In this document: positions 40,925 through 47,958 of the stretch, piece by piece | Layout: each line of letters opens with the position of its first letter | Position numbering within the stretch: the stretch's first letter is position 1 | NCBI GenBank assembly: GCA_036268485.1 | Contig: DATAUC010000060.1 | Span: 1 to 64,000, forward strand | DNA: 64,000 bases | Reading direction: 5' to 3' | Source: Bog-473 sp036268485 | GTDB lineage: Bacteria; Actinomycetota; Acidimicrobiia; Acidimicrobiales; RAAP-2 | Program-made: the position numbers and the translations under genes | The notes under the pieces: generated by a model | Seen by the model: only the letters and a program-made list of their open reading frames with translations | Told to the model about the DNA's origin: nothing | The model's database searches: none

Positions 40925-42367
40925 GTGAGCGAGGCAACGGACGTCACGCCATGTGACGCGCGGGAGATCAGCACGTGGGACGCCACCGCCGACGTCATCG
41001 TGGTGGGGTTCGGCGCGGCCGGATCGACGGCCGCGTTCACGGCGGCCGAGCAAGGGGCCAGTGTGCTCGTCACCGAGCGCACCGGTGGTCCGGGTGGGGC
41101 CGCGGCCTTGGCCGAGGGGATCGTGTATCTGGGCGGCGGGACGCCGATCCAGCAGGCCTGCGGGTTCCCCGACAGCACTGATGACATGTACCGCTACATG
41201 ATGGCGGCCTGCGGTCCGGATCCCGACGAGACCAAGATCGCCCGCTACTGCGCCGAGAGCCTCGGCCACTTCGACTGGCTGGTGGCCCGCGGCGTGCCGT
41301 TCGATCCGAGTTTCTGCGCCGATACCAGCATGGCCCCCAACGGTGAGGAGGGGTTGGTCTACTCGGGCGGCGAGGATGCCTACCCCTTCAACGAGATCGC
41401 CCGGCCGGCACCGCGCGGTCACCTGGCCAAGACCAAGCGCTCGACCGGATGGCTGCTCATGCAGATATTGGCGGCCGCCGCCGTCGATGCCGGCGTCACC
41501 GTGTCGGTCGACACCCGCATCGATCGCCTGGTGGTTGACGACGGGCGCGTGGTGGGCGTGCAAGGTCAGCGCTTCGGGGAGACCGTGTCGTTGCGCGCTC
41601 GCCGCGGCGTGGTGGTCACGGCGGGAGGCTTCATCTTCAACGACGAGATGCTGCGCCAGCATTGTTCTCCACTGGTGCGGGGCACGTTCAAGGTGGGCAC
41701 CGAAGGCGACGACGGGCGCGGCATCCGCATGGCCCAGGCCATCGGCGCCTCGGTGCGCAACATGTATGCCGGCGAGGTGTCCCTACCAATCACGCCCCCC
41801 CGGACGCTCATCCACGGGATTCTGGTCAACGGGGCCGGGCAGCGGTTCATTAACGAGGACACCTACATGGGCCGGGTGGGCCAGCGTGCCTTGTACGAGG
41901 AAAACGGAGAGGCGTACCTGGTGGTGGACGAGGCCTCCTACGAGGTCAACTGGATGGGCCTGGCCGCCACTTGGGTCTGTGCCAGCGTGGCCGAATTGGA
42001 AGCGGAGATGGGCCTGCCCACCGGTTCGTTGCAGTCGACCATCGCGCTGTACAACCAGCATGCCGTCAACGGGGAGGATCCGGTCTTCCACAAGGGCAAG
42101 GCCTGGGTCCGTCCCCTGGTGCCGCCCATCGGGGCTATCAACGTCAGCGCTGGGCCGGCGCCGTATGCCCCGTTCACCCTGGGGGGCTTGGAGACCACCG
42201 TCGAGGGTCATGTGCGCAACCTGACGGGCGATGCCATCCCGGGGCTCTTCGCCGCGGGGCGCACGACGTCCGGCGTCTGCTCCTTCGGCTACGCCAGCGG
42301 CCTCTCCATCGGTGACAGCACCATGTTCGGCCGCTTCGCTGGGGCGAGCGCCGCCGCCGGCTCTTAG
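40925..42367 (+). CDS. FAD-dependent oxidoreductase (fumarate reductase/3-ketosteroid dehydrogenase-like)
   Basis: Flavoprotein of 480 aa. The N-terminal dinucleotide fold is ADVIVVGFGAAGSTAAFTAAEQG, with GRVVGVQGQRFG and RRGVVVTAGGFIFN in the second half of the FAD domain. It ends GDAIPGLFAAGRTTSG and SFGYASGLSIGDSTMFGR. These fit the FAD_binding_2 family of fumarate reductases, 3-oxosteroid dehydrogenases and tricarballylate dehydrogenases; substrate undetermined. GTG 40925 has the ribosome binding site GAAGGGGGA. Convergent with the DJ-1 gene 3 nt away. Confidence 0.87.
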   Translation: MSEATDVTPCDAREISTWDATADVIVVGFGAAGSTAAFTAAEQGASVLVTERTGGPGGAAALAEGIVYLGGGTPIQQACGFPDSTDDMYRYMMAACGPDPDETKIARYCAESLGHFDWLVARGVPFDPSFCADTSMAPNGEEGLVYSGGEDAYPFNEIARPAPRGHLAKTKRSTGWLLMQILAAAAVDAGVTVSVDTRIDRLVVDDGRVVGVQGQRFGETVSLRARRGVVVTAGGFIFNDEMLRQHCSPLVRGTFKVGTEGDDGRGIRMAQAIGASVRNMYAGEVSLPITPPRTLIHGILVNGAGQRFINEDTYMGRVGQRALYEENGEAYLVVDEASYEVNWMGLAATWVCASVAELEAEMGLPTGSLQSTIALYNQHAVNGEDPVFHKGKAWVRPLVPPIGAINVSAGPAPYAPFTLGGLETTVEGHVRNLTGDAIPGLFAAGRTTSGVCSFGYASGLSIGDSTMFGRFAGASAAAGS

Positions 42368-42369
42368 GG

Positions 42370-43020
42370 CTACTCCCGCAGTTGGGCGTACTCAATGACG
42401 CGGGTCATGGTGGCATCGTCCGACTTGGCCACCGATCCCGAATCGAAGGGCGGCTGAGGGTCGTACTCAATCATGAGCTGCGAGGCCCGGGCTGCGGTGT
42501 CATCCACCACGAGTTCGACCAGTCGCAGCGCCATGTCGATGCCGCTGGACACGCCGGCGGCGGTGATAATGCGGCGGTCCAGGTGTTCGACCACGCGCTG
42601 GGGTGTGGCGATGGCCCCGTGCACCTCGAGCTCGGGGTAGCAGGCCCAGTGGGTGGTGGCCGTGAGACCGTCGAGTAGGCCGGCGGCGCCCAGCACGAGT
42701 GAGCCCGTGCAGACCGACGTGGTGAAGCGGGTGCCGGCGTGCGCGTGACGCAGCCATGCAATGACCCGTTGGTCGTGTTGCAAAGGGCGCGACCCCGCGC
42801 CGCCGGGGAACACGATGATGTCGGGCTCGGGCATCTCTTCGAACGTGGCGTCCGCGGTAAGGCCGAGCATGCCGTTCTCCGTGCGGACCTCGCCCCGCTC
42901 ATGGCCGAGGAGGTTGACGTCGAGGGACGGGATGCGCTGGAGCACCTCGTAGGGCCCGACCGCATCGAGAGCGGTGAACTTCGGGAAGAGGGGAATGGCA
43001 ACCTGCAGGTTGGGGGTCAT
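42370..43020 (-). CDS. DJ-1/PfpI family protein (isonitrile hydratase-like)
   Basis: Protein of 216 aa. FTTSVCTGSLVLGAAGLLDGLTATTHW contains the nucleophile-elbow cysteine and closely resembles isonitrile hydratase InhA and the amidase domain of GlxA regulators. PDIIVFPGG precedes it. Hydrolase activity on an isonitrile or ligand sensing are both possible. Its ATG overlaps the stop codon of the GlxA-like gene (ATGA), so both are one operon. Confidence 0.83.
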   Translation of the reverse strand: MTPNLQVAIPLFPKFTALDAVGPYEVLQRIPSLDVNLLGHERGEVRTENGMLGLTADATFEEMPEPDIIVFPGGAGSRPLQHDQRVIAWLRHAHAGTRFTTSVCTGSLVLGAAGLLDGLTATTHWACYPELEVHGAIATPQRVVEHLDRRIITAAGVSSGIDMALRLVELVVDDTAARASQLMIEYDPQPPFDSGSVAKSDDATMTRVIEYAQLRE

Positions 43021-44009
43021 GCGGAGAACCTTTCGTGTCGGGTGGTGCGGAAACGTTGACGGTAGGCATCGGGGGCGACGCCCAGGTGTTTGTGGAAGAC
43101 GCGGCGGAGAGATTCGGCACTGCCGAGGCCGCACGCGATGGCGATCCGGTCCAAGGTGTCGTCCGTTGTCTCGAGCGCATGGCGGGCCGCTTCGAGCCGG
43201 ACCCGTTCCACGAAGTGGCCGGGCGTGTCTCCCACCTCGGCGGCGAAGACCCGGGCGAAGTGACGCACGCTCATGGCGGCTGCAGCCGCCAACACGGGCA
43301 GCCGGTGGTCGCCCGCCGGCGTGGACTCGACCAGGGACTGCACCGCTCGCACGGCGGAGCGCTCGGCCCGGGGCACCCAGACGGGCGAGGCGAACTGGGT
43401 CTGGCCGCCCGGGCGGTGCAGGAACATGACGAGCCAGCGGGCCACGGTCTGGGCCACGGCCACCCCGAGGTCGTCCTCCACCAGGGCCAGGGCCAGATCG
43501 ATGCCGGCCGTCACGCCGGCGCTGCTCCAGTACTTCCCGTCCCGGATGTAGATGGGGTCGGCGTCGACGTTGAGCGCCGGGTACTCGGTCTGCAATTGCG
43601 TGGCCCGGGCCCAGTGCGTGGCCACGCGGCGGCCGTCGAGCAGGCCGGCCTCGGCCCCGAGGAAGGCTCCTGAGCACACGGTGGCCACCCGCCGGCAGCG
43701 CGGCGCCACGGCCCGCACCCACGTCAGTAAGGCGTCGTCGTGGCGAGCGTCCTGAGTGCCGTCCCCACCGGGAAGCAGCAGGGTGTCGACGGGCTCGGTG
43801 ACGTCCGGGAACACGGTGGTGCACAGCCCGATGCCGCTCCTGGTGCCCACCGGCTGGCCGTCGATGGAGGCGAAGGTGATCCGGTAGCCGCCGTCCACTC
43901 CCTGGGCCTCCGCCGCTTGGGTAGCGCCCGAGAAGACCTCAATGGGCCCGACGGCATCGAGGGGCTGTAAGCCCGGGAAGGCAACGACGACCACGTGGCG
44001 CTCTGGCAT
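43017..44009 (-). CDS. GlxA-type AraC family regulator with DJ-1/PfpI domain
   Basis: Regulator of 330 aa. The N-terminal DJ-1/PfpI domain has FPGLQPLDAVGPIEVFSGA and RRVATVCSGAFLGAEAGLLDG with the elbow Cys. The C-terminal AraC DNA-binding domain has two HTHs (AAAAAMSVRHFARVFAAEVG and IAIACGLGSAESLRRVFHKHLG with Y-R-Q-RF). It probably controls the overlapping isonitrile-hydratase-like gene. ATG 44009 is the first residue of MPERHVVVVAFPG. Confidence 0.88.
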   Translation of the reverse strand: MPERHVVVVAFPGLQPLDAVGPIEVFSGATQAAEAQGVDGGYRITFASIDGQPVGTRSGIGLCTTVFPDVTEPVDTLLLPGGDGTQDARHDDALLTWVRAVAPRCRRVATVCSGAFLGAEAGLLDGRRVATHWARATQLQTEYPALNVDADPIYIRDGKYWSSAGVTAGIDLALALVEDDLGVAVAQTVARWLVMFLHRPGGQTQFASPVWVPRAERSAVRAVQSLVESTPAGDHRLPVLAAAAAMSVRHFARVFAAEVGDTPGHFVERVRLEAARHALETTDDTLDRIAIACGLGSAESLRRVFHKHLGVAPDAYRQRFRTTRHERFSA

Positions 44010-44090
44010 GCAGCCAGCCTGCAGGAAGGCCCCGATGGCGTCAATGACATAGTTCCCACGGATTCGGCCATGGATGCCCGATCTGGCCTC

Positions 44091-44136
44091 GTCAATACCC
44101 CTTGACAACCTTTGACCGTCAAGATAGATTGACGGT
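44091..44136 (+). promoter_or_regulatory. Promoter with two GTCAA-N6-TTGAC operators before the HTH/Clp-N operon
   Basis: A near-consensus promoter, TTGACA (44102-44107), 17 bp, TAGATT (44125-44130), lies 6 nt before ATG 44137, so the transcript is predicted to be leaderless. Two inverted repeats of the same design cover it: GTCAA-N6-TTGAC at 44091-44106, ending in the -35 box, and ACCGTCAA-N6-TTGACGGT at 44115-44136, spanning the -10 box. Their centres are 27 bp apart. Confidence 0.75.
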
Positions 44137-44367
44137 ATGACCTCCATGAACCTCGCCGCCGACGCCGGGAGTGACGATCCGGCCGTCGGTCTGCGGGCGG
44201 TCGCCTCGTTGCGTCGCCTGGCCGAGCAGCTGGAGTCACTGCAGGTCGATCGGGCCCGGGACCTCGGCTGGTCGTGGTCCCAGATCGCCGCTGAGCTGGG
44301 AGTCTCAAAGCAAGCCGTGCACCAGAAGCACGGGAGCCACGTTGGATTCAGGAAGGACGGTGCATGA
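44137..44367 (+). CDS. Small helix-turn-helix DNA-binding protein
   Basis: Protein of 76 aa. After a helical N-terminal part (VASLRRLAEQLESLQVDRAR) it has a clear HTH, WSWSQIAAELGVSKQAVHQK. It is likely a dimeric repressor of its own promoter, given the two perfect operators directly upstream. It ends one nucleotide before the Clp-N gene. The pair resembles mycobacterial ClpC2 split into two proteins. Confidence 0.75.
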   Translation: MTSMNLAADAGSDDPAVGLRAVASLRRLAEQLESLQVDRARDLGWSWSQIAAELGVSKQAVHQKHGSHVGFRKDGA

Positions 44368-44368
44368 G

Positions 44369-44926
44369 ATGTTCGAGCGCTTCACGGAGAGTTCCCGAGC
44401 GGTCTTGGTTGAAGCTCAAGATCTGGCCCAGGAGTTGGGGTCGAGCAGCATCAATGTCCTGCACATCCTCTACGGCTGTGCCGAGGGACGGGAGGACACC
44501 GCCGGCAAACCCTTGCGCGACTGCGGCGTGACCGCCGCTACCATCCGCCAGCAGCTGCCCCGGGTGGACGAGCCGCCGGCAGGTGAGATCGACCCCGTCG
44601 CGCTGCGGGCCATCGGGATCGACTTCGAAGGCGTGCGGGCCACCGTCGAAGAAACCTTCGGACCGGGTGCGTTGGAGCGGGCACCTGATCGGCGTGTGCC
44701 GACCAAGTCCATGCGGCGCGTTCCCTTCACGCCGGAGGCGAAACGGTCCCTCGAACAGGCGTTACGAGTGACGCTCGAGTTGCACCAGCGCACGATCGTG
44801 CCCGGTCATCTCCTGCTGGGGCTCCTGCGACTCAGTGATGAGCAGGTCTCCCGTGCCATTGAGCAGTCGGGCACCACAGTGGTGGCCGTGTCGGCCGCCG
44901 TGCTGGCCGGCCTCTCCAACGGGTAG
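44369..44926 (+). CDS. Stand-alone Clp N-domain protein (ClpC2-like)
   Basis: Protein of 185 aa made of two Clp-N repeats without AAA+ modules. Repeat 1 is FERFTESSRAVLVEAQDLAQELGSS with HILYGC; repeat 2 is FTPEAKRSLEQALRVTLELHQ with VPGHLLLGLLRL. This is the adaptor/substrate docking domain of ClpC. In mycobacteria, free-standing ClpC-N-like proteins (ClpC2) bind ClpC1-targeting cyclic peptides and regulate themselves. Ribosome binding site AGGAAGG (44350-44356) precedes ATG 44369; coupling with the HTH gene is likely. Confidence 0.8.
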   Translation: MFERFTESSRAVLVEAQDLAQELGSSSINVLHILYGCAEGREDTAGKPLRDCGVTAATIRQQLPRVDEPPAGEIDPVALRAIGIDFEGVRATVEETFGPGALERAPDRRVPTKSMRRVPFTPEAKRSLEQALRVTLELHQRTIVPGHLLLGLLRLSDEQVSRAIEQSGTTVVAVSAAVLAGLSNG

Positions 44927-44936
44927 CGGCTACGCG

Positions 44937-45323
44937 TTACGGGATGCGTGAGCGCCGGGTGCCCCGGGCCCGTACCCAGGCCAGGAGATCGCCGCCCTCG
45001 CCGCGCGAGATCGTCCCGGTGAAGATGTCCTCGCGTCCGGTGGACACGCTCCTGGTCACCTCGGCGAACAGGGTGTCGCCGATGGCGGCCGGGGCCAGGT
45101 ACTCGACCAGGACGGACGAAATGATGCCCGAGTGTTCCTCGTCGTTGGCGGCGGCGGCCACGGCGGAACCCGCCACGGCGTAGAAGACGGCGCCGTGCAC
45201 GGTGCTGTGCGGGTTGGCGTGCTGCCCGCCCGTGGTGAGGGTGGCCACCGTGTGCCCGGGGGCGCGCCGCTGGACGTCGATGCCCAGGAGGGCGGCGAAT
45301 TCGTCGTTGCCGGGCCCGGCCAT
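44937..45323 (-). CDS. PaaI-type thioesterase (hotdog fold)
   Basis: Protein of 128 aa. HANPHSTVHGAVFYAVAGSAVAAAA is the hotdog central helix with the PaaI-like HGG-type motif (HGA here), followed by SVLVEYLAPAAIGDTLFAEV. It likely hydrolyses an aryl- or acyl-CoA thioester. The start abuts the upstream F420 hydrogenase beta-like gene with no gap, which suggests one operon. Confidence 0.78.
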   Translation of the reverse strand: MAGPGNDEFAALLGIDVQRRAPGHTVATLTTGGQHANPHSTVHGAVFYAVAGSAVAAAANDEEHSGIISSVLVEYLAPAAIGDTLFAEVTRSVSTGREDIFTGTISRGEGGDLLAWVRARGTRRSRIP

Positions 45324-46451
45324 TCAGACCGCCGGAGCGGGCAGGCGACCGGGCATCGGTGCCGCCGTCACGGGCCAGCGTTTGCGGCTCACCTTGCTCA
45401 GCTTGTTGAGGAGGGCCACCGCACCGGGATCCTCCTCGATAGCCATAGTTTCGATGACGCCGGCCGCTTCCATGGCGTTGAAGATTTCTTCGCCCCGCTC
45501 GGTCCGGATGAGGGTCAGCGTCCAGTCGCCGAAGGCACCGATGCCGCCGGTGGAGATGTCGGCGTGCTCGGCCGAGAAGTCGGGACAGCTGGTGCAGCCT
45601 TCCCGGGTCCAGGCGTGGGCCTCTTTGAGCGGGATCTCGTGGTAGGCGCCGTCTCGCATCCAGACCTGGAACACGCCCTTGATGTTCATCTTCACGATGT
45701 CGGCCCGCATGAGCCCGTACTTGGCTTCGAAGAGCTCGGGGAAGATCGCATCGTCGAAGGTCTTGGAGCACAGCAGGCCGATGGAGAGGCTGAAACGGCG
45801 GGCGATCTTGCCCGCCTTGCGGGCGGCCATCACCGGAGGTGCCGAGGCCTGGCAGCCCATGCCGACCAGTGCAATGCGCTCGGCCCCACCTTCAATGGCC
45901 TGGGGGTACGCCAGCGGATTGGCCGAGTAGGTGTAGCGGGAACCGGACGTGGCCAGCACGTCCTCCTTGTTCCAGGCCACGGTGGGGACGGCCTTCCACG
46001 TGGACCCGTCGCCTTCGAGCCCCGAAACGAGGGCGGCGTCGATCAGGTCATGCTCGAAGGCCCAGATGAGGAGGGCCGAGACCAGTCCGCCGTCCTGACC
46101 GGTGCCTTGCACGTTGAGGTCGGTGGCCCGGGCCAGCACCGTCCGACGTGAGATGCCCGAGACCTCATCCTCGGTGCGGCCCCGCCCGAAGAGCTTCTCT
46201 TCAATCTCAGGCTCCCAGTCGCGAAAGCGCGGGCAGGCCCGGGTGCACAGGGTGCAGCCCTTCTCGCCGTGGGTGCAGTTGTCTGTCCCCCCGTCGGCCA
46301 GGATGTGGAAAGGCTTGTAGTGACCGTCGAGGTCGTCGTACTCGAGCACGTCGTAGGGGCAGGCGATGACGCAGGCCGAACAGCCGGTGCACAGGCCTGA
46401 GGTGACGACTTCTTTGAAGAGTTCAGCCCATTGGGGCTTTTCGGGAGGCAC
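45324..46451 (-). CDS. Coenzyme F420 hydrogenase/dehydrogenase beta subunit family protein
   Basis: Flavo-iron-sulfur protein of 375 aa. Two [4Fe-4S] ferredoxin-type motifs lie at the N-terminus (CTGCSACVIACPYDV and CTLCTRACPRF), followed by the FrhB/FdhB domain with GTGQDGGLVSALLIWAFE, VGMGCQASAPP and IGLLCSKTFDD. It may oxidise F420H2 or reduce a specific substrate; no hydrogenase subunits are nearby. GTG 46451 has TATGGT 6 nt upstream. Confidence 0.88.
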   Translation of the reverse strand: MPPEKPQWAELFKEVVTSGLCTGCSACVIACPYDVLEYDDLDGHYKPFHILADGGTDNCTHGEKGCTLCTRACPRFRDWEPEIEEKLFGRGRTEDEVSGISRRTVLARATDLNVQGTGQDGGLVSALLIWAFEHDLIDAALVSGLEGDGSTWKAVPTVAWNKEDVLATSGSRYTYSANPLAYPQAIEGGAERIALVGMGCQASAPPVMAARKAGKIARRFSLSIGLLCSKTFDDAIFPELFEAKYGLMRADIVKMNIKGVFQVWMRDGAYHEIPLKEAHAWTREGCTSCPDFSAEHADISTGGIGAFGDWTLTLIRTERGEEIFNAMEAAGVIETMAIEEDPGAVALLNKLSKVSRKRWPVTAAPMPGRLPAPAV

Positions 46452-46457
46452 GAGCCC

Positions 46458-46493
46458 ACCATATTCCGCAATGGGGGCGGGGTCCGGTACGGT
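46458..46493. promoter_or_regulatory. Divergent leaderless promoters (FrhB-like and Fpg-like genes)
   Basis: Minus strand: TATGGT (46458-46463) lies 6 nt before GTG 46451. Plus strand: TACGGT (46488-46493) lies 7 nt before ATG 46501. Neither gene has a ribosome binding site. Confidence 0.5.
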
Positions 46494-46500
46494 CGGGTCG

Positions 46501-47295
46501 ATGCCTGAAATCCTCGAAGTCGAGCTCTACCGCGGCTTGGCCGAGAAGGGTGTGGGACGCACCATCACCAAGGCGTGGATGGTCGACGGACGCTACGGAC
46601 GGGGCGGCACCACCCCGCGGCGGCTCTCGAGTGCGCTGGTCGGCCACTCGTTCACCGCCGCCCGGCGCCGGGGCAAGCTCATGCTGCTCGATACCGATGA
46701 CGGCCCCACCCTGGGCCTGCGCTTCGGCATGACGGGTGGGCTGGTGGTGGACAGCACCGAGGCGCTGGACCGCCTCTTGTACGGGCCCGGTGTCTTCAAC
46801 GAGAAGTGGGTGCGCTTCCGGGTCACCTTCGACGACGGAGGGCACCTCCTCCTGCACGACCCGCGGCGGTTCGGCTCGGTGGAGATCGCGCCCGACGAGA
46901 GCCGCCTGGGGCCCGACGCCCTGACCATCACCAAGGCTGAGCTCGCGGCGGCGCTCCTCGTCAAGCCAGGCAGCACCAGCGCGGCACCCCTCAAGGCGCG
47001 CCTCATGGACCAAGAGCGCGTGGCTGGTGTCGGGAACCTGCTGGCCGACGAGACACTGTGGCGAGCCGGTCTCGATCCCGAGCGGCGCACCCCTCTGCGC
47101 GCCGACGAGTTGGCCGTGCTCCATCGCCAGCTGCGGGCGGTCCTGCGCCAGCTGGGCGGGCGGGGCGGGTCGCACATGGGCGACCTGATGGAGCAGCGCC
47201 AGGTCGGCGGGGCCTGCCCCAAGGACGGCACGCCGTTGCGCCGGGCCACCGTCGGTGGTCGGACCACCTACTGGTGCCCGGCCCATCAACACTGA
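46501..47295 (+). CDS. Fpg/Nei family DNA glycosylase
   Basis: DNA repair glycosylase/AP lyase of 264 aa. The N-terminal catalytic proline and glutamate are in MPEILEVELYRGL. The H2TH domain has QERVAGVGNLLADETLWRAGLDP. The C-terminal zinc-finger region is ACPKDGTPL and TYWCPAHQH: only two of the four usual cysteines are present, the others replaced by Asp and His. Oxidised purines or pyrimidines are likely substrates. ATG 46501 sits 7 nt after TACGGT. Confidence 0.86.
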   Translation: MPEILEVELYRGLAEKGVGRTITKAWMVDGRYGRGGTTPRRLSSALVGHSFTAARRRGKLMLLDTDDGPTLGLRFGMTGGLVVDSTEALDRLLYGPGVFNEKWVRFRVTFDDGGHLLLHDPRRFGSVEIAPDESRLGPDALTITKAELAAALLVKPGSTSAAPLKARLMDQERVAGVGNLLADETLWRAGLDPERRTPLRADELAVLHRQLRAVLRQLGGRGGSHMGDLMEQRQVGGACPKDGTPLRRATVGGRTTYWCPAHQH

Positions 47296-47310
47296 CGGGC
47301 CGGTCTCACC

Positions 47311-47778
47311 TCAGCCTTCAGCGACAACCTCCAGCACCTTGGCAGCGTGACCGTCGGCCCGCACGTTGTACCAGGCCCGCTCGATCTTGCCGTTGGCGCC
47401 GATGAGGAAGGTGGAGCGGATGGTGCCCACCGTCTTCTTGCCGTACATCGTCTTCTCGCCCCAGGCGCCGTACTTCTCCATGACCGTCTTGTCGGCGTCG
47501 GTCAGGAGGGCGAACTGGAGGCCGTACTTGGTCCGGAACTTGACGTGCTTCTCCGCCTTGTCGGGCGAGATGCCGAGCACGGTCACCCCGGCCTTCTCGA
47601 AGGTCTTGAGGTTGTCGTTGAACTGGCAGGCTTCCTTGGTGCAGCCCGGCGTGTCGTCGGCTGGGTAGAAGTAGACGATCACCCGTTGCCCCTTGAATGC
47701 GGACAATTTCACCGGCTTGCCGTCCTGGTCAGGCAGGGTGAATGCGGGGGCGGTGGTGCCGGCTTCGAGTCTGGCCAT
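47311..47778 (-). CDS. bcp: Thioredoxin-dependent peroxiredoxin Bcp
   Basis: Atypical 2-Cys peroxiredoxin of 155 aa that reduces hydroperoxides with electrons from thioredoxin. The peroxidatic motif is YPADDTPGCTKEACQF with C46 and resolving C51 (C-x4-C), and the C-terminal part has GTIRSTFLIGANGKIERAWYNV. The ribosome binding site AAAAGGA precedes ATG 47778; longer frames start without one. Confidence 0.93.
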   Translation of the reverse strand: MARLEAGTTAPAFTLPDQDGKPVKLSAFKGQRVIVYFYPADDTPGCTKEACQFNDNLKTFEKAGVTVLGISPDKAEKHVKFRTKYGLQFALLTDADKTVMEKYGAWGEKTMYGKKTVGTIRSTFLIGANGKIERAWYNVRADGHAAKVLEVVAEG

Positions 47779-47852
47779 GGTTCGTCCTTTTCCGGGGTGG
47801 TGAGGGAATGTCCACTTTGGCACAGCCATACCGCTTCACCAGGCCTTTTCGC

Positions 47853-47861
47853 TGGTACAAT
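47853..47861 (+). promoter_or_regulatory. Extended -10 promoter of the DEAD-box helicase gene
   Basis: TGGTACAAT is an extended -10 box (TG-N-TACAAT). No good -35 is visible, as is common with extended -10 promoters. Transcription would start near 47868, giving a leader of about 90 nt before ATG 47959, unusual among its mostly leaderless neighbours. Confidence 0.5.
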
Positions 47862-47958
47862 GAAGGTGCGACCACTGGCATAGGGCCAGGTGAGTCGGGG
47901 CCGTTATTTCCTCCTCTGGTTGGCGCAGGGTCCCGCCGCACAACAGAGAGAGCGAGAT

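Noticed and set aside
39860..41662. 600-codon open frame on the minus strand
   Set aside because: Antisense to the UDG and FAD oxidoreductase genes; composition is low-complexity G/R/H/P/A without any recognisable domain.
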